A program made the translations under genes and the position numbers. Shown one piece after another: positions 43,378 to 52,926 of a DNA stretch of 59,410 nt. The stretch is from an uncultured Bacilli bacterium (lineage in GTDB: Bacteria > Bacillota_I > Bacilli_A > RF39 > UBA660). The stretch covers positions 1-59,410 of the forward strand of contig CALVRR010000010.1 in NCBI GenBank assembly GCA_944358705.1, written 5' to 3'. Below the pieces are notes generated by a model. That model made no database searches. It worked only from the letters and a program-made list of their open reading frames with translations, and was not told where the DNA came from. Positions within the stretch are counted from its first letter, which is position 1. Every line of letters starts with the position of its first letter.

Positions 43378-44160
43378 ATGAATTTAGTAGCATTATTAAC
43401 ACCAGACAATAAATTATTAAAAGCAACATATCCCAAATTACGTAATATTTGTATAAAAGAATGTTTAAAAGAAGAGAATATAGAAGAATTTATGGAATTT
43501 CAAAAAGAGTATAGTTACTTCGAACCGTATTTTGACTTTATGTTTTTTCGAAAAAAATATTTATTATTGAATCCTTTATATGTAGAATCTTCAGTACTTG
43601 GCGAAAAAAATGGAGAATTATACTTGGTAAAAATTACAGAAATAGACTATGAGAAAATAAGAAGAAAGTTAGAACAAATAAATACACAGGAGCAAAAAAT
43701 ATTTATAACCCAATGTTCGGATAGAAAATTACAATTAAAAAAAGCATCAGTAAAAAATATTGGGAGATGTCTTGTAGACTCTAATTTAATAAGTATGATG
43801 AATTTGCCTGTAGATTCTTTGGATAGTCATATGACAACCGCAAATACAATCTTAAACCAAGTAATGATAAGATGTCCTGAAATTGCAAAAGATTTTTTAG
43901 AAGAAATAAGGATACAACCAGAATACTATAATGATTATCCAGAAAATCTAATAATTGATTATGTCTGTAGAAGGTTAGGTTGCCTACGGATTACAGACAA
44001 TCTAGTAATCTATAGTACTACAAGTATAACAGAGGAAACGCAAGAACTATTAGGGGAATTATTAATACAAAATTATCAAGGAATTCCTATTATGGATTTT
44101 AAAAGTAACAAAATAAAGGAATATAAAAAAATATTGAAGAAAGAAGAAATGAAAATATGA
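43378..44160 (+). CDS. Protein of unknown function, third gene of the coupled operon
   Basis: This 260-residue soluble protein is helical at the start, with an LRNICIKECLKEENIEEF segment, then strand-rich (ELYLVKITEIDYEKI). FDFMFFRKKYLLLNPLYVES and IIDYVCRRLGCLRI stand out, but no motif assigns a function. Its stop overlaps the start of the ART-like gene (ATGA). Confidence 0.55.
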   Translation: MNLVALLTPDNKLLKATYPKLRNICIKECLKEENIEEFMEFQKEYSYFEPYFDFMFFRKKYLLLNPLYVESSVLGEKNGELYLVKITEIDYEKIRRKLEQINTQEQKIFITQCSDRKLQLKKASVKNIGRCLVDSNLISMMNLPVDSLDSHMTTANTILNQVMIRCPEIAKDFLEEIRIQPEYYNDYPENLIIDYVCRRLGCLRITDNLVIYSTTSITEETQELLGELLIQNYQGIPIMDFKSNKIKEYKKILKKEEMKI

Positions 44161-44891
44161 AAAGAGTTATATTAGAAGAGTTAGATAAAGAAAATACTTT
44201 TTTTCATTTTACTAGGAAAGAAAATATAAAATCTATCGAACAAAACGGTTTAATAGCAACCAAAGGACAAAATGCCAAAAACGTAGAAATAACTCCAAAG
44301 ATATTTTTTTCAAAAGGGATAGAAGGTATTCTAGAGTTAACAGATGTTTGGATAAAATGGATGATGAATAATGCTTATAGTATGAAAAATTTATATGGGT
44401 TCTATGATACTCTAAGTAAGCAAGAAATAATGGAAAAAGCAAGTACCTGGGACAAAGAATTTAGAAACAGATCCTATTTAGAAGATAAAGAGAAAAAAGA
44501 AAAAGTTTTTAACATAGTCTATGAAAAAATGAAACAAACAGTATATCTTTCTCTAGAGTTAGAAGAAGGAGTAGATTTTGATTACCGAGATATAGATGAA
44601 AATAAAGAGAAATCATTACAATTAAAAAGAAAAGGTAATATCGTAAATTATCTATATACCAAAGAAATGTATGGATCTTATAGTAATGTAGATAATATAA
44701 AAATGGAAAAGTGGAATATGCATACAAAAATGTATAAGAATATAGATAAGGAAAAAATTTCTCAAGTAGTTACAAAATCTGGGCAGGAAGATATTTTATC
44801 GATAATAAAAACGATTTATCAGAAAGAGAACAATAAAAAGTATGACATATTAAATGACTATATGGAATATATAGAAAAAAGGAACTCATAG
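44157..44891 (+). CDS. ADP-ribosyltransferase-like protein (HFT motif)
   Basis: The 244-residue protein starts with FFHFTRKENIKSIEQNGLIA followed by KIFFSKG, the pattern that opens DarT/PARP-type ADP-ribosyltransferase folds (His in the H-F-T motif binds NAD, with a later F-S/T-K loop). The catalytic Glu cannot be fixed by eye, although LSLELEEGVDFDYRDID near 135-150 is a candidate region. It may be a toxin-like modifier or an RNA 2'-phosphotransferase relative. It is the fourth gene of the coupled operon with the OB-fold protein. Confidence 0.5.
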   Translation: MKRVILEELDKENTFFHFTRKENIKSIEQNGLIATKGQNAKNVEITPKIFFSKGIEGILELTDVWIKWMMNNAYSMKNLYGFYDTLSKQEIMEKASTWDKEFRNRSYLEDKEKKEKVFNIVYEKMKQTVYLSLELEEGVDFDYRDIDENKEKSLQLKRKGNIVNYLYTKEMYGSYSNVDNIKMEKWNMHTKMYKNIDKEKISQVVTKSGQEDILSIIKTIYQKENNKKYDILNDYMEYIEKRNS

Positions 44892-44993
44892 GAAAATATA
44901 AATAAAATGAAAAAGTATCTATAATTTATAACGTAATCTCTTTCTCTAAAAAAGAATATGTGATACAATAACTTAAAATAGGGAGGATTGGCT

Positions 44994-47579
44994 ATGAATG
45001 ATACACAGAAGATGATTAACGATTTAATAGAAAGAGCAAAAATAGCCCAGCAAGAATATACAAAATTATCTCAAGAAGATGTGGATAGAATTGTAAAACA
45101 AATGGCAATGGCAGTATTAGAAAATCATATGATGTTAGCAAGACTTGCTGTAGATGAAACAAAACGAGGAATTTATGAAGATAAAATCACCAAGAATATA
45201 TTTGCATCTGAATATATTTACCATAGTATTAAACACAATAAAACAGTAGGAATTATTCAAGATAATGAAGAAGAAGGATATATGGAAATTGCAGAACCTA
45301 TTGGTATTATTGCCGGTGTTACTCCAGTAACTAATCCAACTTCCACGACTTGTTTTAAATCATTAATTGCTGCCAAAACTAGAAATGTTATAGTGTTTGG
45401 TTTTCATCCCTCTGCTCAAAACTGTAGTGTAAAAACTGCTCAAATCCTATTAGAAGCAGCAGTAAAAGCAGGGGCTCCCAAAGACTGTATCTTATGGATT
45501 GATAAGCCATCAATAGATGCAACAAAAGCACTAATGAACCATCCAGATGTAAGCTTAATTTTAGCAACCGGTGGAAAAGGCATGGTAAAAAGTGCTTATT
45601 CCTGTGGAAAACCAGCACTAGGAGTAGGTCCAGGAAATGTACCTTGCTATATTCATAAAGATGCGAAGTTAAAAACAAGTGTCAATGACCTAGTTATGTC
45701 AAAATCTTTTGATAATGGAATGATTTGTGCTAGCGAGCAAGCAGTAATCGTAGATAGAGAAATCAGTACTGAATTTGAAGAACTAATGAAAAAAGCCGAA
45801 TGCTATTTTGTCACAGAAGAAGAAAAAAGATTACTGGAAAATTATATGTTCACAAAAGAAGAAGATGGATATGACCTAAATTCAGAAGTAGTAGGAAAAG
45901 ATCCATGTGATATTGCTGAAAAAGCAGGCTTTTTAATCCCGTTAGAAACCAAAGTAATTGTTGTAAGAGAACATGGTATAGGAAAAGATTATCCATTCTC
46001 AAAAGAAAAACTTAGCCCTATCTTAACTTATTATATTGTAGATAGTGAAACAGAAGGAATTACCTTAAGTGAAAAATTAGTAGAGTTTGGAGGAATGGGA
46101 CATTCTGCGGTAATTCATACCGAAAATGAAGATACTATAAATCATTTTTCTAGTGTTTTAAAAGTTGGTAGAATCATTGTAAACTCGCCATCAACTCATG
46201 GAGCAATTGGAGATATTTATAACACCAATATGCCATCCTTAACTTTAGGTTGTGGAACATTTGGTGGAAATAGTACCACGGATAATGTTTCCAGTGTCAA
46301 TCTAATTAATTTAAAAAGAGTTGCAAAAAGACAAGTAAATATGCAATGGTTTAAAGTACCACCAAAAATATATTTTGAAGCAGGCTCAATTCAATATTTA
46401 TCAAAAATGCCAGAAATTACGAAAGCATTTATCGTAACTGACCAATCTATGGTAAAGCTAGGATACGTGGATAAAGTAATTTATCAATTAGAAAAACATG
46501 AGAATCATATTCATTTTGAAGTGTTTAGTGATGTAGAACCAGACCCATCTTTTGATACCATTGATCGAGGAGTAGAGGCCATGGGACAATTTACTCCGGA
46601 TGTAATTATTGCTTTAGGTGGGGGAAGTGCTATTGATGCTGCAAAAGGAATGTGGCTGTTCTATGAACATCCAGAAGTAGATAAAGAAGGATTAAAACTG
46701 AAGTTTTTAGATATTAGAAAAAGAACTTATAAATATCCTAGTCTTGGTCTAAAAGCAAAATTTGTAGCTATCCCAACTACCTCTGGAACAGGTAGCGAAG
46801 TGACTTCATTTGCAGTAATTACTGATAAAGATAATAATGTAAAATATCCATTTGCTGATTATGAATTAACACCAGATGTCGCAATCATCGATCCGGATTT
46901 TGTTTTAACCTTACCAAAGGTATTAACTGCAGATACTGGAATGGATGTATTGACTCACGCAATAGAAGCTTATGTTTCTAATATGGCTAGTGACTATACT
47001 GATGGACTTGCGGAAAAATCAGGAGAATTAATCTACAAATATTTACTTCGAGCTTATGAAAGTGGAACAGATAAAGAAGCCAGAGAAAAAGTACATAATG
47101 CAAGCTGTATTGCAGGAATGGCATTTACGAATGCCTTCTTAGGAATTAACCATTCTCTAGCTCATAAATTAGGTGGAGAATTTCATATAGCACATGGAAG
47201 ATGTAATGCTATTTTACTACCATATGTTATCAGATATAATGCATCTAGTCCTACCAAATTTGTATCTTTTCCAAAATATGAATATTACATTGCAGATGAA
47301 AAGTATGCCATGTTTGCTAAAAAGATAGGATTAGATGTAAAAGATACTGAAGATGGTGTTGATAAATTAATAGATATGGTAAATAAAATGAATGAAAAAT
47401 TAGGTATCCCAAAATCTTTCAGAGAATATGGAATCGATGAAGAAACGTATATGAGTAAATTAGATACGTTAGCCAATCATGCCTTTGAAGATCAATGTAC
47501 AACAGCGAATCCAAGGTTACCATTAGTAACAGAATTAAAGAAAATTTTAATTGATGCTTATTATGGAATAAATTTATAA
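44994..47579 (+). CDS. adhE: Bifunctional acetaldehyde-CoA/alcohol dehydrogenase
   Basis: ATG 44994 is preceded by GGGAGG. The 861-residue enzyme reduces acetyl-CoA to acetaldehyde and then ethanol, regenerating NAD in fermentation. The N-terminal aldehyde dehydrogenase has the Cys in DNGMICASEQAVIVD near residue 245. The C-terminal Fe-dependent alcohol dehydrogenase shows GGGSAIDAAKGMW and the metal site region DVLTHAIEAYVS and NHSLAHKLGGEFHIAHGR. AdhE proteins form spirosome filaments. The gene is monocistronic with its own terminator. Confidence 0.97.
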   Translation: MNDTQKMINDLIERAKIAQQEYTKLSQEDVDRIVKQMAMAVLENHMMLARLAVDETKRGIYEDKITKNIFASEYIYHSIKHNKTVGIIQDNEEEGYMEIAEPIGIIAGVTPVTNPTSTTCFKSLIAAKTRNVIVFGFHPSAQNCSVKTAQILLEAAVKAGAPKDCILWIDKPSIDATKALMNHPDVSLILATGGKGMVKSAYSCGKPALGVGPGNVPCYIHKDAKLKTSVNDLVMSKSFDNGMICASEQAVIVDREISTEFEELMKKAECYFVTEEEKRLLENYMFTKEEDGYDLNSEVVGKDPCDIAEKAGFLIPLETKVIVVREHGIGKDYPFSKEKLSPILTYYIVDSETEGITLSEKLVEFGGMGHSAVIHTENEDTINHFSSVLKVGRIIVNSPSTHGAIGDIYNTNMPSLTLGCGTFGGNSTTDNVSSVNLINLKRVAKRQVNMQWFKVPPKIYFEAGSIQYLSKMPEITKAFIVTDQSMVKLGYVDKVIYQLEKHENHIHFEVFSDVEPDPSFDTIDRGVEAMGQFTPDVIIALGGGSAIDAAKGMWLFYEHPEVDKEGLKLKFLDIRKRTYKYPSLGLKAKFVAIPTTSGTGSEVTSFAVITDKDNNVKYPFADYELTPDVAIIDPDFVLTLPKVLTADTGMDVLTHAIEAYVSNMASDYTDGLAEKSGELIYKYLLRAYESGTDKEAREKVHNASCIAGMAFTNAFLGINHSLAHKLGGEFHIAHGRCNAILLPYVIRYNASSPTKFVSFPKYEYYIADEKYAMFAKKIGLDVKDTEDGVDKLIDMVNKMNEKLGIPKSFREYGIDEETYMSKLDTLANHAFEDQCTTANPRLPLVTELKKILIDAYYGINL

Positions 47580-47607
47580 AAAAATACCTATATAAGGTAT
47601 TTTTTTA
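47579..47607 (+). terminator. adhE terminator
   Basis: AAAATACC pairs with GGTATTTT and ends in a run of seven T. Confidence 0.75.
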
Positions 47608-47636
47608 CTGTTAATATAAATGAATCTGAAAAGCAA

Positions 47637-48005
47637 CTATTTTTTATGTACTTTATTACTATGTATTTCGAAATCACCAAGTACTTCGGCAAAAGCTTTT
47701 TCTTGAACTTCTTTTATAATGGGTTTATAGAACTTCATCACTTTTTTATCGCAAGGATTCACTCCAGTTAAATGCGATAAATAGTCAAACATACTTTGAG
47801 ATATGACATATTTATCCCCGTTAGGTTTTAATTTTAATAAAAACTGGGGATAGGTACAAACAATTTCACTTGATCGATTTATGACATACTCTTGATATTG
47901 CTTTGCAATACCATCGAAAAAAAATGGATTTTCATTTTTCATTTCCTCAATTCGATAACTAAATATCATAGTTTGTAAATAAGTTAAAGCAACTTCATTT
48001 TTCAT
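47637..48005 (-). CDS. Small protein of unknown function
   Basis: ATG 48005 follows GGGTGGTT; the TTG at 48023 is less likely. The 122-residue soluble protein begins MKNEVALTYLQTMIFSYR, and has VISQSMFDYLSHLTGVNPCDKKV and a His/Lys-rich tail. No family is recognised. It stands alone, convergent with adhE. Confidence 0.55.
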   Translation of the reverse strand: MKNEVALTYLQTMIFSYRIEEMKNENPFFFDGIAKQYQEYVINRSSEIVCTYPQFLLKLKPNGDKYVISQSMFDYLSHLTGVNPCDKKVMKFYKPIIKEVQEKAFAEVLGDFEIHSNKVHKK

Positions 48006-48146
48006 AATAACCACCCATTTCAATAAAAAAATATACTTGATAAAAAGTATTATAACATTTTTAATATCCTTAAATAATTAAATTTGAAATAAATAAACAA
48101 AAAAGTATGATTTATGGTACAATAACTACAACTCCTGGAGGTATTT

Positions 48147-48800
48147 ATGAAAAGAAAAAATTTGATAAAAACAAGTTTTATATATGGTGGAATAATAGTT
48201 GGGTTAACAGGATGTACAGCCAAAACAGTAGATTGTAATATTGAGGAATCACATGTACATTTGTATGTAAATGAGGATAATAATTTATCGAGATATGTAG
48301 AAAGTGAAAAGGAGTATATTGAAGATTTAATAAGAACAGAAGAATATTTACCAATGACTAAAGAATTATCTGAAATAAGTGAAAATTCTCTCTATCGAAT
48401 AGAAGATAATGAAAAATATTTAGAGCAGGTATCTTTGCAATGTTATCCAAAAAGAGAAGCATATGTATATGATTACGTTTATGGAACTTATTATGGGTAT
48501 CGTTATGGATATAGCTTCAATGGAAAATTTGAATATAGTTATGGACTTACCAGTGGATATCACTGGGATTATGAATGGCAAGAGATACCATTAGATGAAT
48601 ATACAACCGATAAAGTACAAGATATAACATATCAATATCAACTTTATAAAATAAATGAAGACGGAACACTATCAAAAAGATTATTTGAATCTCTTGAAGA
48701 AGTACCAGAAGAATATAAATATTTTACTTCAGACACTTTAGTGAAAGAAAATGTCAGTGATCCTTATTACTTAGATAGTAAAAAAATAAAAACACGCTAA
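48147..48800 (+). CDS. Tyr-rich lipoprotein of unknown function
   Basis: The 217-residue precursor has a signal sequence with lipobox GLTGC (Cys23). The mature part has an unusual Tyr/Gly-rich patch (YGTYYGYRYGYSF, then YSYGLTSGYHWDYEW near 115-148). CNIEESHVHLYVNEDNNLSR near the start gives a second Cys. It could bind the wall or a partner outside the cell. It is 16 bases upstream of the metallopeptidase gene and probably cotranscribed with it. Confidence 0.6.
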   Translation: MKRKNLIKTSFIYGGIIVGLTGCTAKTVDCNIEESHVHLYVNEDNNLSRYVESEKEYIEDLIRTEEYLPMTKELSEISENSLYRIEDNEKYLEQVSLQCYPKREAYVYDYVYGTYYGYRYGYSFNGKFEYSYGLTSGYHWDYEWQEIPLDEYTTDKVQDITYQYQLYKINEDGTLSKRLFESLEEVPEEYKYFTSDTLVKENVSDPYYLDSKKIKTR

Positions 48801-48816
48801 TAAAAGAAGGGATAAC

Positions 48817-49596
48817 ATGTTGAAAAATAATTTTTTATATTATAATCCACAACACCTAGATTACGTACAACATGTAGATTTAGTACTTGAAAGAAGAAAA
48901 AAAGAAATATTAGATTTTTTTAATGAAACAAAAGAAATAAAGTTCAATGTTTACTTATATGATACAATAGAGGAATTAAGAGAAAAGTTAACAGAAAGAG
49001 GATTTAAAGATATCCCTTCATACATGTCAGCTTGTATGAAAGATGAAGATAACTCTATAAATTTATTTATCCCAAAAGAAAATCCAAGTGAAACAGAATG
49101 GAATAGAGAAGAATATGATACTGCTATATTTCACGAATCCGTGCATTTTGTTCAATTTAATATATTCGGTCAACAACCAGAATGGCTAACAGAAGGAGTT
49201 GCGAAAGTATTAGATAAGGAATATGAGGGACAAGAAAAACAATTAATAGAAGAAGTAAACTGTTATAAAATAACGAAAATAGAAGAATTGTCTGGGAAAA
49301 CATTTTGTACAGATTTCTACAATGGAGAAAAATTATCCTATTTAATGATAAAATATCTACTAGAAACAATAGGAAGAGAAAAATTTTTAAAAGTAATTGG
49401 TAAAAAAGAATTGTTAGAAGAAGTAAGTAAGGACTTGCTTCCAAAATCTATAGAATACTTTAATAAAAAATATGATGTAAAAGGATTAGAGAATAGGAAT
49501 AAGAACCCAGCAGAAACTAAAGATTTGATTTCATTTGCATCAAAAGAATATGATGAAAAATCAAAAATATCAGAGGAGAATAAGAAAAGAATTTAA
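48817..49596 (+). CDS. Putative zinc metallopeptidase (HExxH, gluzincin-like)
   Basis: The 259-residue protein has a zinc motif HESVH in DTAIFHESVHFVQFNI near residue 110, and a third ligand region PEWLTEGVAKVLD 22 residues later (Glu). No signal peptide or TM is seen, so the enzyme is cytosolic or released otherwise. It shares the operon with the Tyr-rich lipoprotein. Substrate unknown. Confidence 0.7.
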   Translation: MLKNNFLYYNPQHLDYVQHVDLVLERRKKEILDFFNETKEIKFNVYLYDTIEELREKLTERGFKDIPSYMSACMKDEDNSINLFIPKENPSETEWNREEYDTAIFHESVHFVQFNIFGQQPEWLTEGVAKVLDKEYEGQEKQLIEEVNCYKITKIEELSGKTFCTDFYNGEKLSYLMIKYLLETIGREKFLKVIGKKELLEEVSKDLLPKSIEYFNKKYDVKGLENRNKNPAETKDLISFASKEYDEKSKISEENKKRI

Positions 49597-49667
49597 TAAA
49601 AAAAACACTCATAGAAGAGTGAAAATACAAAAAGAAATAATTCTAGAATCAATAAAGATACCAGCAA

Positions 49668-50198
49668 CTAATTTTGTTTATTCCTTATAAATCCTAAATA
49701 TTTTGGCCATTCCTTTGGTGACTTTAAGATATCTAAAGATGTATACTTATCAACCATAGAAACAATCCAAGATTCTCGATATTTAGGTGGAATAATATTT
49801 AAAGGAAACATATGTCTACGAATAATATTATCTACTTTTTCAGTAATTAATTCAGGAAAGTATTTTGCTGCATTTTTTGCTGCTTGCCTAGCATGAATAA
49901 AACCATGTTTTTCATGGAACTTTTTTGTTATATGCAAATTCTTTTGCCATGGTTCATCATAAAAATCATGTAGAAGACCTCCGATAGCAGCACTCTTATA
50001 ATCCCATCCTAATTTTTTTGCCCAAATATAAGAAAGAATAGATACGATTAAACAATGATCATAAACACTACAACTTTCATGATGAATAAAATCTTTCCTT
50101 TTAATAATTTCAGGATGCTTCAAAATCGGTTCAACAATATCATAATATTCTTTATTTAATTTTATAAATTGTTCTATTTTCTTTTGCAGTCTAGTCAA
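49668..50198 (-). CDS. HD-domain phosphohydrolase
   Basis: The 176-residue protein shows an HD site: SVYDHCLIVSILSY (His), GGLLHDFYDEPW (His-Asp) and a later His in FHEKHGFIHARQA with IIRRHMFPL. TTG 50198 follows AGGAG with good spacing; the frame opens at 50207. Stand-alone HD proteins hydrolyse nucleotides such as 5'-dNMPs, (p)ppGpp or cyclic dinucleotides. The local context does not tell which. Confidence 0.75.
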   Translation of the reverse strand: MTRLQKKIEQFIKLNKEYYDIVEPILKHPEIIKRKDFIHHESCSVYDHCLIVSILSYIWAKKLGWDYKSAAIGGLLHDFYDEPWQKNLHITKKFHEKHGFIHARQAAKNAAKYFPELITEKVDNIIRRHMFPLNIIPPKYRESWIVSMVDKYTSLDILKSPKEWPKYLGFIRNKQN

Positions 50199-50282
50199 CA
50201 GAATCACTCCTATCTATTTGAATATACAATAGACAATAATAATAGTCAATATAAAGAAAAATAATTAGAAGGAATATAAAAT

Positions 50283-51038
50283 TTAAATAGTAATATCTTT
50301 ACTATCCAGTTCTAATAATTCTTTTAAGTAACTTCTCTTTTGATTTTGGAATTTATTTAATTGTCTAATAGCTAAGTCTTTTTTTATAAAATGAATTTTT
50401 TCAAACTCTATTTCGAAATTATTTTTTTGTAAAAAACTCAAATATTTTTCATAATGATTTTGCATTTCTTCTTTTGTCATATTTAATTTTGCTTTCGCTA
50501 TTAATAAATAGGCGTGAGAGGATTCGCTAGGTAAGCTAATATATTTTATTTGAAAGGATTTTACCTGACTATTATCATATAAATCAATATTAATCTCCTC
50601 TTTAACTTCTCTTAATAAGGTATTAACAATATCTATATTATTATTTTGGATATCATTTTTATCAACATTTCCCCCTGGAATTTGTAATCCATTTGGAAAA
50701 GAGGTATTAGAAGCCATTTCTCCAATAACATAATAATTATCATTAGTTTCTAATAAGCATCCTGCTACCAAATTATAACAACCATACTCACTAGATAAAC
50801 CAATTCTCTCATCAAATAAATGATGATTATAATCAGTTATCTGACATGTAATCATCATTTTATTATTATCTTCTTTATAATCGCTGACACAAAGTAATTT
50901 CCCATTCCATAAATTAGGATTATCTAACTTACATTGATTCCAAAAATCGTTAATTTCTTTTTTTATTTTATCCGGTAAATCAAGTTGTTGATTTTCAAAC
51001 TTTACATTTATTATAGTATTTTCAATATTTTTAATCAT
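50283..51038 (-). CDS. Nudix-family hydrolase
   Basis: The 251-residue protein carries a Nudix-type box with PGGNVDKNDI near residue 140 and LLREVKEEINIDL, in which REVKEE matches the metal-binding REUxEE. The spacer between is longer than the canonical 23-residue box. N- and C-terminal extensions of 100 and 80 residues accompany it. It may clear an oxidised or toxic nucleotide. AGGAGATATAAT precedes the ATG. Confidence 0.75.
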   Translation of the reverse strand: MIKNIENTIINVKFENQQLDLPDKIKKEINDFWNQCKLDNPNLWNGKLLCVSDYKEDNNKMMITCQITDYNHHLFDERIGLSSEYGCYNLVAGCLLETNDNYYVIGEMASNTSFPNGLQIPGGNVDKNDIQNNNIDIVNTLLREVKEEINIDLYDNSQVKSFQIKYISLPSESSHAYLLIAKAKLNMTKEEMQNHYEKYLSFLQKNNFEIEFEKIHFIKKDLAIRQLNKFQNQKRSYLKELLELDSKDITI

Positions 51039-51152
51039 ATTATATCTCCTATATAAATAATTTTATCACACTTATGAATAGATAAAAACAAAAGACTATT
51101 AACAAAAATTTGTTAACAGGCTAAAGATTCATAGGATAGTTGGATTTTAAAA

Positions 51153-51827
51153 TCACTTTTTCTTATTTCCTAATGCACCATACATTCTATCCATAGTATC
51201 ATCATATACATGATTTGGATTTTTCTCAGGATCATAACTAGTCATATTTCCATTTCTACTATCAAATGCAATACTTCCACCACTTCCCATACTTATAAAT
51301 GGTTTTTTTTCTTCACAAGAAATAACGTTAATTTTTTTAGAGTTTATTTCATCTATATTCTTTTTGATTGTTGCAACCATTTTTTTATCAGGAAAAGAAC
51401 CAGGAAAAACAATAAATGATAAATTATAAGTTTCATTTCCAGATTCTATATATTTAACGAGTTTCTGAATATGAAGAGAAATAGATGGAGAACCCCATTT
51501 ATCATCTCCACGATATAAAAATGAAAACATAGCCTCACTATGCGATAAAAAGGCAAATTGCTTCTCCAAATCAAAAGCTAGAATTCCAGTACATGAAGCA
51601 AGTGCCCAAGTGGCTAAAATAGGAGTCTCAGGAGTAGCGATAGCCCACTTCCCCATATCTACTTCCTTTACTTGGCTATAATCTTCTATTGATAAGGAAT
51701 CATCACTATTAGAATCTGTAAAAGGATATCTTTCTGTTAACAATTCATCATCAATACTCTTTAACAGCTCTTTTAATTTCTCATAATCCACTCTCTTTAA
51801 AAACTCTTCTACTTTCTCTTTCTCCAT
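51153..51827 (-). CDS. CheD-like stand-alone protein (possible glutamine deamidase)
   Basis: The 224-residue protein contains ALASCTGILAFD and FAFLSHSEAM: the Cys-to-His distance is 17 residues, the spacing of the CheD deamidase pair (GSC...NH). A Ser/Thr region (IAFDSRNGNMTSYDPEK) lies later. CheD converts receptor glutamines to glutamates, but no chemotaxis gene is visible here. The N-terminus is a charged helix (KEKVEEFLKRVDYEKLKEL). It could act on another target or be a distant Cys hydrolase. Confidence 0.4.
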   Translation of the reverse strand: MEKEKVEEFLKRVDYEKLKELLKSIDDELLTERYPFTDSNSDDSLSIEDYSQVKEVDMGKWAIATPETPILATWALASCTGILAFDLEKQFAFLSHSEAMFSFLYRGDDKWGSPSISLHIQKLVKYIESGNETYNLSFIVFPGSFPDKKMVATIKKNIDEINSKKINVISCEEKKPFISMGSGGSIAFDSRNGNMTSYDPEKNPNHVYDDTMDRMYGALGNKKK

Positions 51828-52044
51828 AATGGTTCCTCCGTTTCATCTATTATTATACTAAAAAATCGATATCTTCATATAAATTTATATTAGTAAATAC
51901 CTCAGTTTGACTAAATATTACAAAAAGTTCGACTAGGTAGCGGGTCTATAGATAAAATTCAAATTTTTGTAATTTTATGCATATCATTAGAAGATAAGAA
52001 ATATTACAAAAAAAAGCAGCACCACTGCTGCTTATAATTCTAAA
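51828..52044. other. Noncoding region left of the tRNA-Trp island, including the original tRNA terminator
   Basis: The stretch holds no convincing ORF. 52008-52032 is GCAGCACCACTGCTGC preceded by an A-run, the terminator (minus strand) of the original tRNA-Trp gene. The same sequence recurs at 59300-59324. Confidence 0.6.
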
Positions 52045-52089
52045 TGGCAGGGGATGAGATAATCGAACTCCCAACAGTGGTTTTGGAGA
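52009..52089 (+). repeat. attL direct repeat of the tRNA-Trp island
   Basis: These 81 bases match 59301-59381 with one difference (T versus G within GATGAGA(T/G)AATCG). They comprise the tRNA terminator, 3' CCA end and T-arm up to the anticodon loop. The crossover core is TTTTGGAGA (52081-52089). Confidence 0.9.
52045..52089 (-). pseudogene. 3' half of tRNA-Trp left by integration
   Basis: On the minus strand this carries the anticodon-loop half, T-arm, acceptor 3' strand and CCA, but the sequence beyond TCTCCAAAA is island DNA, so no tRNA can fold. Confidence 0.85.
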
Positions 52090-52280
52090 TTTCATCCAAA
52101 ATACTAGAGTCCCACTATCTGCTAAATCCAAAAAAATATTTCATTATTTGTATAATAATGATTATTTTATATAAATTACATTTATATTATACGAAGAAAA
52201 TAATCTTTACACCAGTAAAATTAAAACTTTTTTGATGAATTTGGAGTACGAAAAAGTCATCAAAAAATTTCGGGCTTCGC
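52082..52280 (+). repeat. Left 199-bp inverted repeat of the CBASS island
   Basis: Read base by base, this is the exact reverse complement of 57599-57797. An imperfect extension to about 52380 (TAGATTCTACTTTTTC, GTGTGGGGAAAGCG) mirrors about 57510-57598. Its outer end is the att core. 52281-52645 holds no gene. Confidence 0.9.
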
Positions 52281-52645
52281 TTAAGATAAATAAGAATTTT
52301 TAGATTCTACTTTTTCTAAAAGTATATAAATAGAAAGAAAAATCAAAACAAAAGAATTGCCAGGGGTGTGGGGAAAGCGATTCTTTTTTTAATTTCTATA
52401 AACCAAGTAACTAAAATGGGGTGTTTTGATATCCGTAAAATACAATTATTTTATTAATTTATACTATGACATCTATTTATTCATACGTTTGATTCCATTA
52501 ATTAATAAATTGCTCTTTTTATAAAAATAAATATAGGATTTATAATTGCAAAGAGTATAGCAAAGGTATTAATATTCCTTATGTTCCATACATGAATAAC
52601 GAAGTATCTGTTTTTATATTTATGTACGCAAAGTTAAAACACGTG

Positions 52646-52674
52646 TTGACAAGTGTAATGCAAGGTGATAAAAT
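52646..52674 (+). promoter_or_regulatory. hicAB promoter
   Basis: TTGACA (52646-52651), 17 bases and TAAAAT (52669-52674) precede hicA. Confidence 0.65.
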
Positions 52675-52711
52675 AAAACCATACATCAAAAAGAAAGGAG
52701 AAGATTTATTT

Positions 52712-52888
52712 ATGTCCTATAAGGACATAGTAAGGGAGCTAAAAAGAAATGGCTGGAAAAAAAGAAGACAAAGTGGCTCTCATGTAATCTATGAGAAAGA
52801 TGGGAAAATTGTTCCTATCCCATATAGAAAAGACATACCACCAGGTACCCTTGCTAGTATTAAAAGGATAACGGGAGTATATTTTTAG
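52712..52888 (+). CDS. hicA: HicA-family mRNA interferase toxin
   Basis: ATG 52712 follows AAGAAAGGAG. The 58-residue double-stranded-RNA-binding-like fold has the HicA pattern VRELKRNGWKKRRQSGSHVI with the catalytic His in GSHVIYEKDG and PIPYRKDIPPGTLASIKR. HicA cuts mRNA when free of HicB. The gene order (toxin first) is usual for hicAB. Confidence 0.93.
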   Translation: MSYKDIVRELKRNGWKKRRQSGSHVIYEKDGKIVPIPYRKDIPPGTLASIKRITGVYF

Positions 52889-52926
52889 CTCCCGAGAGAT
52901 ATCCGTAGGGCATAGTTTAGTATACA

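Noticed and set aside
49603-49627. Terminator after the metallopeptidase gene
   Set aside because: CACTC/GAGTG gives only a five-base stem with a poor T-run.
52045-52110. Possible second tRNA gene
   Set aside because: Only the 3' half to the anticodon loop matches tRNA-Trp; the rest is island sequence and no acceptor or D arm can form.
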